Counted from the stretch's first letter, positions 1 to 11,325 are shown. The stretch is DNA of 64,000 nt from Amycolatopsis azurea DSM 43854 (GCF_001995215.1 NZ_MUXN01000001.1:55609-119608), one strand, 5' to 3'. Numbers and translations are program-made. Notes: generated by a model from the sequence alone, not told the origin.

Positions 1-65
1 GCGCGGACGGATACGGCGCGACCGTGGAGACACAGCCCGAGACCGACCGAATCCCCGGGGGAGTC

Positions 66-1139
66 ATGACCGAACAACATCCGCTCGTCGTCGCCGGAGA
101 CGACATCCTGCTCGACGAGATCCTGCGTGTGGCGGCGGCCGCGGGCTGCGAGGTGGAACGCGCACCCGATCTGGACGCCGCCCGCGGGAGATGGGCCAGG
201 GCGCCCCTCGTGGTGCTCGACGAAGAAGCCGCGAGCGCGCCGAACCGCCTGCTGCGGCGGAACAAGGTCCTGCTCGTCTGCAAGGGCGCGCCGACACCGG
301 CGACCTGGGAGCGCGCGTTCAACACCGGCTCGGAGAAGGTCCTTTCGCTGCCGGACGAGGAAGGCGACCTCATCGGTGAGTTCGCCGACGTCGTCGACGG
401 GCCCGCGCGTGACGACGGCGTCGTCATCGGGGTCATCGGCGGCCGGGGCGGGGCCGGCGCCTCCGTGCTGGCGGCCGCCGTCGCGTACCGGGCGGAGAAG
501 TCAGGTGGCGGCGGGCTGCTCGTCGACTGCGATCCGCTCGGCGGCGGGGTCGACGTCCTCCTCGCCGCGGAACGCGATCGCGGGCCGCGCTGGCCGGAAC
601 TCGACCTCGGCGGCAGGGTGACCATGACGGCGTTGAGCGAAGCCCTGCCACGGAAGAGATACACGACCGGATCACTGTCCTTTGTGTCCTACGGACGGGA
701 AGGACCCGGCCCCGGACCGGACGCGATCGAAGGCGTGCTGTGCGCCGGTCGCCGGGCGGGCCGGACGGTCGTGTGCGATCTGCCGAGGTATTTCGGCATG
801 GAAACGTCCACCGTGATCGGGCTGGCCGATCTGATCGTGGTCGTCGTCCCCGCGGAACTCCGCGCCTGCGCGGCGGCGAAACAGGTCCTCGCCAGGCTCG
901 AGCCCCACGCGGCCCGGATCGGCGTCGCGGTCCGCAGGCCGTCGCCGTCGGGGCTGGGCCCGCGAGAGATCGCCGACGCCGTCGGCGCGCCGCTCATCAC
1001 GTCGATGGGCCGCGAACGGTTCTTGCCGGCGGCTCTCGACCGCGGTGAGTTCACGCCGCGGCGTCGCGGGCATCTCGCCACGGCCGCCGCCGAAGTCCTC
1101 GCCGCCGCGCGCGGAAATCTCACCGGCGCCTCGCGATGA
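66..1139 (+). CDS. ssd: Septum site-determining protein Ssd (CpaE/TadZ-like ATPase)
   Basis: A 357-residue MinD/ParA-superfamily protein of the Ssd (Rv3660c) type, first gene of the tad operon. The N-terminal 110 residues look like a receiver-like domain, as in CpaE/TadZ proteins. The ATPase domain starts near residue 125 with GGRGGAGAS, a deviant Walker A loop in which the expected lysine is absent. The ATG at 66 is chosen because GGGGGAG lies just upstream; an in-frame start at 24 lacks such a site. The stop overlaps the tadA start by 4 bp (ATGA), so translation is probably coupled. In the family these proteins localise Tad machinery or influence septum placement; which role applies here is inference. 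Confidence 0.85.
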   Translation: MTEQHPLVVAGDDILLDEILRVAAAAGCEVERAPDLDAARGRWARAPLVVLDEEAASAPNRLLRRNKVLLVCKGAPTPATWERAFNTGSEKVLSLPDEEGDLIGEFADVVDGPARDDGVVIGVIGGRGGAGASVLAAAVAYRAEKSGGGGLLVDCDPLGGGVDVLLAAERDRGPRWPELDLGGRVTMTALSEALPRKRYTTGSLSFVSYGREGPGPGPDAIEGVLCAGRRAGRTVVCDLPRYFGMETSTVIGLADLIVVVVPAELRACAAAKQVLARLEPHAARIGVAVRRPSPSGLGPREIADAVGAPLITSMGRERFLPAALDRGEFTPRRRGHLATAAAEVLAAARGNLTGASR

Positions 1140-2278
1140 CCGAGGAACTGGTCGAGCGGGTCCGGCGGCGGCTGGCCGCGTCGGGCGCCCCGACGGATCC
1201 GGTGAGCGTGGCGCGGGCGGTCCGCGCCGAAGCCGGTGGCGCGCTCGGTCAGGAGGCGGTCCTCGGAGCGGTCCGGCAGGCCCGTGACGAGTTCGTCGGC
1301 GCCGGTCCGCTCGCGCCGCTCCTCGGGAAACCCGGTGTCACCGACGTTCTCGTCACCGCCCCGGACGAGGTCTGGGTCGACACCGGGGAAGGTCCTGAGA
1401 AGACAGGCGTTCGCTTCGCCGACGAGGAATCCGTCCGTAGGCTGGCCCAGCGGCTCGCCCTCGCCGGAGGGCGGCGGCTGGACGACGCGCAACCGTTCGC
1501 CGACTGCTGGCTGCCGGGTGTGGGGCCGCAGGGCCGGGTCCGGCTGCACGCGGCGCTCCCGCCGCTCGCGCCCGCCGGGACCGCCCTCTCGCTCCGGGTC
1601 CTCCGGCCCGCCACCCACGATCTCGCCGAACTCCGGCTGCGCGGGGTTTTCGGCACCAGCGGCGCGGACCTGCTCGATTCGATCATCCGGAACCGGCTCG
1701 CGTTCCTGGTGTCCGGTGGCACCGGGACCGGCAAGACGACGCTGCTGTCCGCGCTGCTCGGCGCGGTACCGCCGCGCGAACGCATCGTCTGTGTCGAAGA
1801 CGCCGGCGAACTGAAACCGGACCATCCGCAGTTCGTCAGCCTGGTCACCCGTCCGGCCAACGTCGAAGGGGCGGGTGAGATCGGGCTCGGCGAACTGGTG
1901 CGGCAGGCGCTGCGCATGCGTCCGGACCGCATCGTCGTCGGCGAGGCGCGTGGCGGTGAGGTCATCGCCTTGCTCAACGCCATGAACACCGGGCACGACG
2001 GCGGAGCCTGCACCCTGCACGCCAATTCGGCGGCGGAGGTCCCGGCGCGGATGGAGGCGCTGGCCGCGCTCGGCGGGCTCAAACGGGACGCGCTGCACAG
2101 CCAGCTGGCGGCGGCGGTGCGGGTGGTCCTGCACATGCGCCGCCTGCCGAGCGGGATCCGGCGGCTGGACGAGGTCGGCGTCCTCCGGTCGTTCCGGGGC
2201 GAGGCCAAGGTCGTCCCGGTCTGGAGCAAGGGCGACTGGATCGGCGACGAGACACCCTTCGAGGAGATGGCGGCATGA
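1136..2278 (+). CDS. tadA: TadA/CpaF-family secretion ATPase
   Basis: A 380-residue hexameric secretion ATPase that should power assembly of the Tad (Flp) pilus at the cytoplasmic face. The Walker A motif GGTGTGKT is at residues 194-201, followed by CVEDAGELKP (Asp box), a Walker B-like segment around IVVGEARGGE, and the His-containing TLHANSA motif. It is the length expected for actinobacterial TadA-like ATPases, which lack the long N-terminal extension of proteobacterial CpaF. It overlaps ssd upstream and tadB downstream by 4 bp each, so the genes form one translationally coupled unit. Confidence 0.93.
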   Translation: MTEELVERVRRRLAASGAPTDPVSVARAVRAEAGGALGQEAVLGAVRQARDEFVGAGPLAPLLGKPGVTDVLVTAPDEVWVDTGEGPEKTGVRFADEESVRRLAQRLALAGGRRLDDAQPFADCWLPGVGPQGRVRLHAALPPLAPAGTALSLRVLRPATHDLAELRLRGVFGTSGADLLDSIIRNRLAFLVSGGTGTGKTTLLSALLGAVPPRERIVCVEDAGELKPDHPQFVSLVTRPANVEGAGEIGLGELVRQALRMRPDRIVVGEARGGEVIALLNAMNTGHDGGACTLHANSAAEVPARMEALAALGGLKRDALHSQLAAAVRVVLHMRRLPSGIRRLDEVGVLRSFRGEAKVVPVWSKGDWIGDETPFEEMAA

Positions 2279-3015
2279 ACCCCTGGTCGCTCCTCTTCTC
2301 CGGCGCGGGGCTGGCCTGCTGGCCGAGGACGGCGGTGCGCCTGCCGCTCACCTGGCGGCTGCCGAAGGCCGCTCGCGCGTACTGGTGGCCGCTGCTCGCA
2401 TTGCTCGTCTTGCCGTTCCTCGGGATCGGCTGGGCCGTGGCGACGCTGGTGCTCACCTCGACCGTCCGTCAGGAGCACCGGTGGCGGGCACGGGCGAAGG
2501 CGGCGCTGGCCGAAGCCGAACTCACCGCGTCCGTACTGCGGGCGATGATCAGCGAACTCCGGGCGGGCGCCCATCCGGTGGCGGCGGCCGAGGCCGTGGC
2601 GGAAGCGGTTCCCGCCGCGTCCGGGCGGCTGCGCGGGCTCATCGCGGCCGCCCGGCTCGGTGGCGGGACGGCCGATCCGGACGCGCCACCGGCGCTGGTG
2701 AACGCGTGGGAGCTCGCGGGCCGGTTCGGGCTCCCGATGGCCGGCGTGCTCGATGCCGCGCGGCGGGACGCCGAGGCCGAGGCCGGCTTCCGGCGTCGTC
2801 TCAAGGCGAAGATGGCCGGACCCCGGGCGAGCGCCGCGGTTCTCGCCGTCCTCCCGCTGGTGTGCCTGCCGCTCGGCGAGGTGATGGGGGCGAGCCCGCT
2901 CGGTGTCCTCACCGGGACCGGTGCCGGCCAGTCGCTGCTCGTCGTGGGAAGCGGCCTGATCTGGGCGGGAACGGCCTGGTGCCGGGCACTCACCGGACGG
3001 ACGGCGTCGTGCTGA
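2275..3015 (+). CDS. tadB: TadB-like type II secretion F-domain membrane protein
   Basis: A 246-residue integral membrane protein of the type II secretion F (GspF/TadB) family and a platform partner of the TadA ATPase. Hydrophobic segments are visible near residues 30-60 and again in the last 70 residues. The middle carries the amphipathic helical F domain (RAMISELRAGAHPVAAAEAV). The ATG overlaps the tadA stop. The coding end overlaps the GTG start of tadC by 7 bp. Confidence 0.88.
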   Translation: MNPWSLLFSGAGLACWPRTAVRLPLTWRLPKAARAYWWPLLALLVLPFLGIGWAVATLVLTSTVRQEHRWRARAKAALAEAELTASVLRAMISELRAGAHPVAAAEAVAEAVPAASGRLRGLIAAARLGGGTADPDAPPALVNAWELAGRFGLPMAGVLDAARRDAEAEAGFRRRLKAKMAGPRASAAVLAVLPLVCLPLGEVMGASPLGVLTGTGAGQSLLVVGSGLIWAGTAWCRALTGRTASC

Positions 3016-3587
3016 CCGGAGTGGCGTTGATCCTGCTGGGCGGTGCCGTCTTCTGCCGGCCACGTGGCGGCCTAGGAGCCGTCGCGCGGCCTGGGCGTCT
3101 CCTCACCCGGCTTCGAGGGCGGGCGGCACAAGACACAGGCGGCTCCGAACTTCTCCGGTCGGCGGCCACCCTCGATCTTCTGGCCGCTTGCCTGGCGGGC
3201 GGGCTGCCGGTCCCCGTCGCACTGGAAGCGGTCGTCCCGACGGCGTCACCGAAGACCGCGGTGGCCCTGCGGTCCGTCTCGTCGCACCTCGCCTTGGGCG
3301 TCGGACCGGCCGAGGCCTGGGCGCCGGTTCGTGACCGGCCAGGCCTGACCGAACTGTCCGTCGCCGCCGTCCGTACGGCGAGAGCGGGCACCGCACTCGC
3401 GGAGCACGCGAAAGACCTCGCGCGACGGCTGCGCGAATCGCTCTCCGCCGAAGCCGAGGAACGCGCTGAACGGGCCGGAGTGCTGCTGGCGGCGCCGATC
3501 GGCCTGTGCTTCCTCCCCGCGTTCCTCTGCCTCGGTGTCCTGCCCGTCGTGCTCGGCCTCGTCGGCCGTCTCGACGGCATCCTCTGA
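3009..3587 (+). CDS. tadC: TadC-like type II secretion F-domain protein
   Basis: A 192-residue partner of TadB. The open frame extends far upstream (to 2385) inside tadB, but homology-like sequence begins at the GTG at 3009 (MLTGVALILLGGAVF), which overlaps the tadB stop by 7 bp. The protein has an N-terminal membrane segment, an F-type helical domain (LLAACLAGGLPVPVALEAV and LAKDLARRLRESL-like helices) and a C-terminal hydrophobic hairpin rich in Leu and Val. TadB and TadC are expected to form the inner-membrane platform of the pilus machine. Confidence 0.85.
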   Translation: MLTGVALILLGGAVFCRPRGGLGAVARPGRLLTRLRGRAAQDTGGSELLRSAATLDLLAACLAGGLPVPVALEAVVPTASPKTAVALRSVSSHLALGVGPAEAWAPVRDRPGLTELSVAAVRTARAGTALAEHAKDLARRLRESLSAEAEERAERAGVLLAAPIGLCFLPAFLCLGVLPVVLGLVGRLDGIL

Positions 3588-3605
3588 AACGAAAGGCGTC
3601 CTCCC

Positions 3606-3779
3606 ATGCGCAAGCTCCCCACCTTCCGCGAAGACGACGGAATGACGACCGTCGAGTACGCCATCGGCACCCTGGCCGCCGCCGCGCTGGCCGCTGTCCT
3701 CTATCTGATCGTCACCAGTGACGCCGTCGTCGCCGGGCTCACCGCGCTCGTCGAGCGGGCCCTGTCGGTGAAGTTCTGA
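3606..3779 (+). CDS. Flp-pilin-like small protein (DUF4244)
   Basis: A 57-residue protein with a short charged N-terminus, then GMTTVEYAIGTLAAAALAAV. This matches the class III/IV prepilin pattern: Gly before a hydrophobic helix, Glu at about position +5 and a following Tyr. Actinobacterial DUF4244 proteins sit at this place in tad loci and are the probable Flp pilin subunit. The start ATG follows GAAAGG by several bases. The stop overlaps the next gene's ATG (TGATG). No prepilin peptidase gene is present in the window. Confidence 0.85.
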   Translation: MRKLPTFREDDGMTTVEYAIGTLAAAALAAVLYLIVTSDAVVAGLTALVERALSVKF

Positions 3780-4123
3780 TGCCGCGCGACGACCGTGGAT
3801 CCGTCACGGTGGAGGCCGCGCTCGGCATCGGTGCGCTGACCTTCGTCTCGGCCCTGTTGCTCGCCGGGATCGGCGTCGCCGCCGATCAGCTCCGCTGCAC
3901 CGACGCGGCCCGCGAGGCGGCCCGGCTCCTGGCCCGGGGCCAGCCCGCCCGCGCCGAACAGGCGGTGCGGGAGATCGCGCCGCCCGGCGCGCGGCTGGAC
4001 GTCGTCCGCGAAGGCGACGCCATCACCGCGGGCGTCGAGGCCGACCCGGTGGCCGGGCTGCTGCCGGGCATCCGGCTGCGCTCTCACGCTTTCGCGATCG
4101 CAGAGCCGGGTGGCGGGCCGTGA
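3779..4123 (+). CDS. tadE: TadE-like pseudopilin
   Basis: A 114-residue protein with a prepilin-like start (DDRGSVTVEAALGIGALTF): Gly, then Ser-Val-Thr-Val-Glu and one N-terminal hydrophobic helix. TadE-family minor pilins share this layout and are thought to help initiate or anchor the Flp fibre. It overlaps the DUF4244 gene at its start and the next gene at its end (GTGA at 4120-4123). Confidence 0.82.
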   Translation: MPRDDRGSVTVEAALGIGALTFVSALLLAGIGVAADQLRCTDAAREAARLLARGQPARAEQAVREIAPPGARLDVVREGDAITAGVEADPVAGLLPGIRLRSHAFAIAEPGGGP

Positions 4124-4476
4124 ACGCCGACGATCGCGGCGTCGCGACCGCGTGGACCGCTTCGATCGTGGCCGTCCTGATCTGCGCCGCGGCGTCCGTC
4201 TTCTGGATCGGCGCCGCCGTCACGACCCGGCACCGCACCGAGGCCGCCGCCGATCTGGCGGCGCTCGCCGCCGCTTCGCACGCGACGAGCGGGCCCGGCG
4301 CGGCCTGCGACCGGGCGCGGCAGGTCGCCGTCCGCATGTCGGTCACCCTGCTGACCTGCCGGTGGGAGCGGGGCGATGCCCTGGTCGAGGTGCGGTCCGA
4401 GCCGTCGGGCCACTGGGCGTCCGCCGGGCGGGCGGAGGCACGGGCCAGGGCGGGCCCGGTCGACCGGCCACCGTGA
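4120..4476 (+). CDS. Rv3654c-like TadE-family / helicase-secretion neighbourhood protein
   Basis: A 118-residue protein starting at GTG, with N-terminal DDRGVATAWTASIVAVLICA. This is a TadE-like signal-anchor helix in which the usual Glu is replaced by Ala/Trp. The rest is Ala/Arg-rich with TEAAADLAALAAASHA, a motif typical of the Rv3654c family, which always lies at the 3' end of actinobacterial tad clusters. It is probably the last gene of the operon. Function beyond pilus assembly or secretion is not established from sequence. Confidence 0.78.
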   Translation: MNADDRGVATAWTASIVAVLICAAASVFWIGAAVTTRHRTEAAADLAALAAASHATSGPGAACDRARQVAVRMSVTLLTCRWERGDALVEVRSEPSGHWASAGRAEARARAGPVDRPP

Positions 4477-4890
4477 CGGGCGTCGCACGGTGAACGGTCG
4501 ACCGGCGGTGACCGGCCGGTAGTACGCGTGAGTAACCGTCAGGCGCGAGCAGCGGTCGTTGACGCGCGGCGAGCGGTCGCGGTCATGATCAGCGCTCCGC
4601 CGAACGGTCGTGTGCCGTTGGCCGTGAGCACGGTCACAAGGGCAAGGATGCCCAGCTCGGCTGCGACGAACGGCTCCGAAGTGGTCGGGCACGCCCGTTA
4701 ATCGGACGTCCGGCATTCAGTCCGTCCTGTCGGACTACCGCGCGTTCATCGCTAAGTAACGGCCGGTTGTCGCGTGAGGTCTTCTCCCGATGTGCAACTT
4801 GCCGTTTATTGAGATGTGCGCCACCTCGAGAAGGTCGCCGGGTGGCAGCGGCAAGACACAGGACAGAGTTGACCTGAGGCAGGGACAGTA
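4477..4890. other. Intergenic region after the tad operon, repeat-bearing
   Basis: There are 414 bp with no convincing gene. An imperfect direct repeat is visible: CGGCCGGTAGTACGCGTGAG at 4513-4532 and a similar CGGCCGGTTGTCGCGTGAG at 4760-4778. Several copies of a GCGGTCG-like heptamer lie between 4540 and 4620. I saw no strong hairpin terminator. The region probably holds the promoter of the gene at 4891, but no clear -35/-10 pair can be assigned. Confidence 0.4.
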
Positions 4891-5517
4891 ATGTTGGACG
4901 CGAATTGGCCGGACAGCTGGCGGGGCGCCTTCCGCATCGAGATGCGGGCGGAGGCGATCGGCCTCGCGTGGCGTGGCTGGCCGGTGCTCCCCGGTGCGGA
5001 GCCCGCCGCGATCACCGCGGAAGGTGACGACCTCACCTGGCGGCGTCCCGTCCCCGCCCAGGACAACTGGCGTGAGCTGACCGAGGCCCACCCGCACGAC
5101 GTGGCCACCTGGTTCGGCGACGACACGCACAGCCTGCTCGTGGCCACCGGCACCGTGCTGGACGCCATCGAGGTCGACGACGAACTCGGCAAGGCCGCCG
5201 CCCGTCTGCTGCGCGCCTCCGGCCACCCGGCCCCGATCGTCGCGATGCCGAACGGCCGCTGGCTGTTCCTCACCACCGCCGCCGCGAGTATCCCCCGCGA
5301 GCTGGCCGAGCAGGCCTCGATCCAGTGGCACGGCGCGAACGACTACATCCCGCTGCCCCCGTCGCCGTTCCAGCACGGTGTCGTGCACTGGCGGGTCAAG
5401 CCCGAGGTCTGGGGCTGGCAGCTGCCCGAGGCCGCCGAGGTGCACGACGTGCTCGTCCGTGCGCTGGCCGGTGACCAGGCCGCCGCCCCCGTGGCGCGCC
5501 TGACCACCGCCGCCTGA
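4891..5517 (+). CDS. Bifunctional DNA primase/polymerase (Prim-Pol) N-terminal-like protein
   Basis: A 208-residue soluble protein. The opening WPDSWRGAFRIEMRAEAIGL and later segments such as GWPVLPG and ATGTVLDAIEV resemble the short Prim-Pol-domain proteins annotated in actinobacteria. In prim-pol enzymes GWPVFP is typical of the fold and is followed by acidic metal ligands. Here the acidic residues around VDDEL are the only candidates, so catalytic competence is uncertain. It stands alone between the tad operon and a convergent helicase gene. The call rests on family resemblance only; a hypothetical protein is the safe fallback. Confidence 0.6.
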   Translation: MLDANWPDSWRGAFRIEMRAEAIGLAWRGWPVLPGAEPAAITAEGDDLTWRRPVPAQDNWRELTEAHPHDVATWFGDDTHSLLVATGTVLDAIEVDDELGKAAARLLRASGHPAPIVAMPNGRWLFLTTAAASIPRELAEQASIQWHGANDYIPLPPSPFQHGVVHWRVKPEVWGWQLPEAAEVHDVLVRALAGDQAAAPVARLTTAA

Positions 5518-5571
5518 TCGACCCACCAGCTCAACCCACAATTTCAGAACCCCGATAAACCCTTAGTGGCC

Positions 5572-8064
5572 TTACTGGGACCCGTGTTGACGCAACGCCC
5601 CGAGCACGGTGTCCAGAACGGCCACGGCCCCCGCCTTGTCCAGCGGATCGTTGCCGTTCCCGCACTTCGGCGACTGGACGCAGGACGGGCAGCCGGCCGG
5701 GCACTCGCAGGAAACGATCGCCTCCCGCGTTGCGGCCAGCCAAGGGACAATTGCGGCAAACCCGCGATCGGCGAATCCCGCACCCCCGGGATGGCCATCG
5801 TGCACGAACACCGTCGCCTCCCCGGTGTCCTCGTGCCACGCGGTAGACACCCCGCCAATGTCCCAGCGGTCGCAAGTAGCGAACAGCGGTAGCAGGCCGA
5901 TCGCCGCGTGCTCGGCGGCATGCAGGGCACCGGGGACGCGCGCCGGATCCAATCCGGCGCCCGTCCCCGGTGCTCCGCCAAGTTCCTCGGTCCCCACCCT
6001 GGAGCCTCCGGTCCCCACCGGCTCCAGAACTTCGGTCCCCACCCGATGGCCCCCGGTCCCCGCCACGCCATCGGAAGGCAGGCCATCGGAAGAACCGAGC
6101 AGCTCCGCCGAGATCGTGTACCAGACGGCGCGGGTGTGCAGGCTCTGCTCCGGCAGGTCCAGCGGAGTCTGGTCCAGCACCTCACCCGACGGCCGTCTCC
6201 GCAAGTAGCCGACGACTTGCGAACTCACCGAAACCTCGCCGAGGTTCACCGTGATCCCGCCGTGCACCCTGGTCTCTTCGGTGCGCAGCACACTGATGTC
6301 GACGATCTCGCGCGGTGACGTGCTCCAGTCCGGATCCTCCGCGTGCACCAGGGCGAGCCCCGTCTCCAGATCGAGTTCGTCGACCACATAGGACGAACCC
6401 TGGTGCAGGTACACCGCACCGGGATGCACCGCGTAGCAGGCGGAACCCGGGTCGACCGTGCCGAGCATCCGCCCGGAATCGGCCTCCACCACGGCGATCT
6501 GCTCGCCGCCGGAACCGCGGATGCCGACCTCGGAGTGCGGCCGGTCGCGCGAAGTCCAGTACCAGCCGCTCGTGCGGCGACGGATGATCTTCTCCTTGAC
6601 CAGATCCGCGAGCACCGCACGCGCCGCGTCGCCGCCGAAGGCCGCGACCTCCGGTTCGGTCAGCGGGAGTTCGGCGATGGCGCAGGCCAGCTGCGGACCC
6701 AGCACATACGGGTTCGACGGATCGAGGACGGCGGCTTCCACCGGCCTGTCCAGGATCGCGGCCGGATGGTGCACGAGATAGGTGTCCAGCGGATCGTCGC
6801 GGGCCACGAAGACGACCAGCGCCGCGTCTCCCGCGCGCCCGGCCCGGCCCGCCTGCTGCCAGAACGACGCGAGCGTTCCCGGATAACCGGCCAGCACCAC
6901 CGCGTCCAGCCCGGCGATGTCGACGCCGAGTTCGAGTGCGTTCGTCGTCGCCACACCGAGCAGCCGCCCGGACAGCAACGCCGCTTCGAGGGCACGACGC
7001 TCCTCCGGCAGATACCCGGAGCGGTACGCGGCGACCGATTCCGCCAGCGAACCGTCCACTTCGGACAGAATCCGCCGCGCGCCGAGCGCCGTCAGCTCCG
7101 CGCCGCGCCGGGACCGGACGAACGCCAGCGAGCGCGCGCCCTCGATGACCAGTTCGGCGAGGATCCGGGAAGCCTCGGCGCCCGCCGATCGCCGCACCGG
7201 CGCCCCGTTCTCGCCCGAAATCTCCGACAGCAGCGGGGGCTCCCACAACGCGACCGTGCGGGAGCCGCGCGGCGAAGCGTCCTCGGTGACCGGGACACAT
7301 TCCTGCCCGGTGAGCTTCGACGCGAACGCCGCCGGGTCCGCGGTCGTCGCCGACGCGAGAACGAAGACCGGCGAAGCGCCGTAGTACGCCGCGACCCTCC
7401 GCAGCCTGCGCAACAGCAGCGCGACGTGGGAGCCGAAGACGCCGCGGTAACTGTGGCATTCGTCGACCACGACGAACGAGAGCCGCCGGAAGAACCGGGA
7501 CCAGCGCGAGTGCGACGAGAGGATCCCGCGATGCAGCATGTCCGGGTTCGTGAACACCCAGTTCGCGTGTGCGCGGACCCAGTCCCGCTCCTCCAGCGGG
7601 GTGTCGCCGTCGTACGACGCCGGCCGCGCTTTCTTGATGTCCAAAGAGGACACGGACCGCAGCTGGTCGGCGCCGAGCGCCTTGGTCGGGGAAAGGTAGA
7701 GCGCCGAAGCCCGCTCGTCCTCGACCAGAGCCGAAAGCACCGGCAGCTGGTACGCGAGCGACTTGCCCGACGCTGTCCCGGTGGAGATCACGACGTGCTC
7801 GCCCTCGCGCGCCAGCGACGCGGCTTCGGCCTGATGCCGCCACGGAGCCTTGACGCCGCTCGCCTTCAGTGCTTCGACCACTCCGTCCGCCGCCCACTCC
7901 GGCCAATCCACCGAATCCGCCTGCCGCGCGGGCAGCTCGGCCACATGGGTGACCGGGTACAGCGAAGCCGGGATTCCCGCCGTCGCGCGGTCGAGAAGCC
8001 GCCGTCCCTTACCGGATTCCGCCGTGCCGTCCACCTTCGGAACCTTGGCACAGCGCACCGACAA
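5572..8064 (-). CDS. MrfA-like DEAD/DEAH-box helicase with C-terminal DUF1998 cysteine domain (Rv3649 type)
   Basis: An 830-residue superfamily 2 helicase. Walker A is GTASGKS at residues 96-102, motif II is DECH in VVVDECHSYRG, and the second RecA domain includes ALELGVDIAGLDAVVLAGYP and QQAGRAGRAG. The C-terminus has the DUF1998 cysteine cluster CECPAGCPSCVQSPKCG. Its founding relatives act in mitomycin-type DNA repair in Bacillus (MrfA), and the mycobacterial homologue is next to topA as here. TTG at 8064 is the annotated start; GTG at 8058 is equally possible, and neither has a clear ribosome site. A Gly/Thr/Val-rich repeat insert lies near residue 680. Confidence 0.88.
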   Translation of the reverse strand: MSVRCAKVPKVDGTAESGKGRRLLDRATAGIPASLYPVTHVAELPARQADSVDWPEWAADGVVEALKASGVKAPWRHQAEAASLAREGEHVVISTGTASGKSLAYQLPVLSALVEDERASALYLSPTKALGADQLRSVSSLDIKKARPASYDGDTPLEERDWVRAHANWVFTNPDMLHRGILSSHSRWSRFFRRLSFVVVDECHSYRGVFGSHVALLLRRLRRVAAYYGASPVFVLASATTADPAAFASKLTGQECVPVTEDASPRGSRTVALWEPPLLSEISGENGAPVRRSAGAEASRILAELVIEGARSLAFVRSRRGAELTALGARRILSEVDGSLAESVAAYRSGYLPEERRALEAALLSGRLLGVATTNALELGVDIAGLDAVVLAGYPGTLASFWQQAGRAGRAGDAALVVFVARDDPLDTYLVHHPAAILDRPVEAAVLDPSNPYVLGPQLACAIAELPLTEPEVAAFGGDAARAVLADLVKEKIIRRRTSGWYWTSRDRPHSEVGIRGSGGEQIAVVEADSGRMLGTVDPGSACYAVHPGAVYLHQGSSYVVDELDLETGLALVHAEDPDWSTSPREIVDISVLRTEETRVHGGITVNLGEVSVSSQVVGYLRRRPSGEVLDQTPLDLPEQSLHTRAVWYTISAELLGSSDGLPSDGVAGTGGHRVGTEVLEPVGTGGSRVGTEELGGAPGTGAGLDPARVPGALHAAEHAAIGLLPLFATCDRWDIGGVSTAWHEDTGEATVFVHDGHPGGAGFADRGFAAIVPWLAATREAIVSCECPAGCPSCVQSPKCGNGNDPLDKAGAVAVLDTVLGALRQHGSQ
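5988..6064 (-). repeat. In-frame short tandem repeat inside the MrfA-like gene
   Basis: Four copies of an 11-mer (CGGTCCCCACC, the last with one change) start at 5988, 6009, 6033 and 6054, spaced 21, 24 and 21 bp, so the frame is kept. On the coding strand they give GTGGHRVGTE, VGTGGSRVGTE and GGAPGTG-type units. The insert lies in a linker before the conserved GALHAAEHAAIGLLP segment. Confidence 0.75.
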
Positions 8065-8353
8065 GAACGGACCGCCGCCGGAGGAGAACGAACGCCGGAA
8101 CAGGCCCCCGGATGATCGATACAGTGATCAGACTCACAAGGTTACGGAACGTGCGGTGGCAGGGACGGCTTGCCGCCCGCCATCCCACTACCAATACACT
8201 CCCGCAATCCACACCGTCTGTGGCGAGCGTCATGTGAGACGTACCTTGCAGTGCGACTAGCGTGACATTCGGCTCAGATCCCATGCCAACGTCGGCACGC
8301 CGGTTCCATCGGCGGATCGTCGTTGGCCAACGGCGACGTCTCCAGGAGGACGA

Positions 8354-10648
<2,295 letters not shown>

Positions 10649-10668
10649 CACCGTAAAAGCAGTACCCG

Positions 10669-10700
10669 CCGGGCCCGCCATCTTTCCGTGGCGGGCCCGG
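10669..10700 (+). terminator. Rho-independent-like terminator of hppA
   Basis: A perfect 12-bp stem (CCGGGCCCGCCA at 10669-10680 with TGGCGGGCCCGG at 10689-10700) and an 8-nt loop. It begins 21 bp after the hppA stop. There is no T tract, which is usual for actinobacterial terminators. Confidence 0.85.
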
Positions 10701-10761
10701 TGCCGTGTCCGGGCAGGCTAATCTCTGCCCGTCACGCCGATCCTGATCCGGGGAGCCCGCC

Positions 10762-11325
10762 ATGAGGCGTTCGTTCATCTTGTTCGCCGCCGCATTCCTG
10801 CTGGCGGGCTGTAATGGCGCCGAGCCGGCGGCCGTCGCGCCTTCTTCTTCTCTTCCTCCTTCTTCCGCTCCCACGGCCGGTGGTTCTTGGATGGACGGCT
10901 TCTGCGGCTCGCTGATCGACTTCGCCAAGATCGGCGACTTCAAGATGCCCGACGTCGAGCAGGGTGACGTCGCCGGCGCGCGGAAGGCGATGGACGAGGC
11001 CTTCGGGGTGTTCGCGCCCGGTTTCGACAACGCCGTCACCGGCCTGAAAGGGCTCGGGCAGGCGCCGAGCGCGGAAGCCGAGAACGCGCGCAAAAGCATC
11101 GTCGACGCGCTGACACCGATCCGGGACCAGGTCGTCGCCGCGAAGGCGAAACTGGACGCCGCGCCGAAAGACGACAAGACGGCCGCGGCGGAAGCGGCGG
11201 TCAGTTTCCAGCGGATCGGATCCGACATCAACGACATGCCCGACCCGTTCCAGCAGCTGGAAACGAACGCTTCGCTGAAAACTCTGGCCGCACAGGCCCC
11301 GAACTGCAAGAAGCTGCCCTCCTGA
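10762..11325 (+). CDS. Small lipoprotein of unknown function
   Basis: A 187-residue protein with a lipoprotein signal (RSFILFAAAFLLAGCNG). The lipobox LAGC places the lipidated Cys at residue 17, so it should be anchored outside the cytoplasmic membrane. After a Ser/Pro linker comes a helical domain with WMDGFCGSLIDF and a C-terminal Cys. Together these two cysteines could form a disulfide. Its layout (W-x-x-G-[FY]-C at the domain start, one Cys near the end) matches the next lipoprotein, so the two are probable paralogues. Confidence 0.75.
   Translation: MRRSFILFAAAFLLAGCNGAEPAAVAPSSSLPPSSAPTAGGSWMDGFCGSLIDFAKIGDFKMPDVEQGDVAGARKAMDEAFGVFAPGFDNAVTGLKGLGQAPSAEAENARKSIVDALTPIRDQVVAAKAKLDAAPKDDKTAAAEAAVSFQRIGSDINDMPDPFQQLETNASLKTLAAQAPNCKKLPS

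Noticed and set aside
8221..8345. A sigma-70 promoter or riboswitch for hppA
   Set aside because: No -35/-10 pair with acceptable spacing and no recognised aptamer motif could be fixed.
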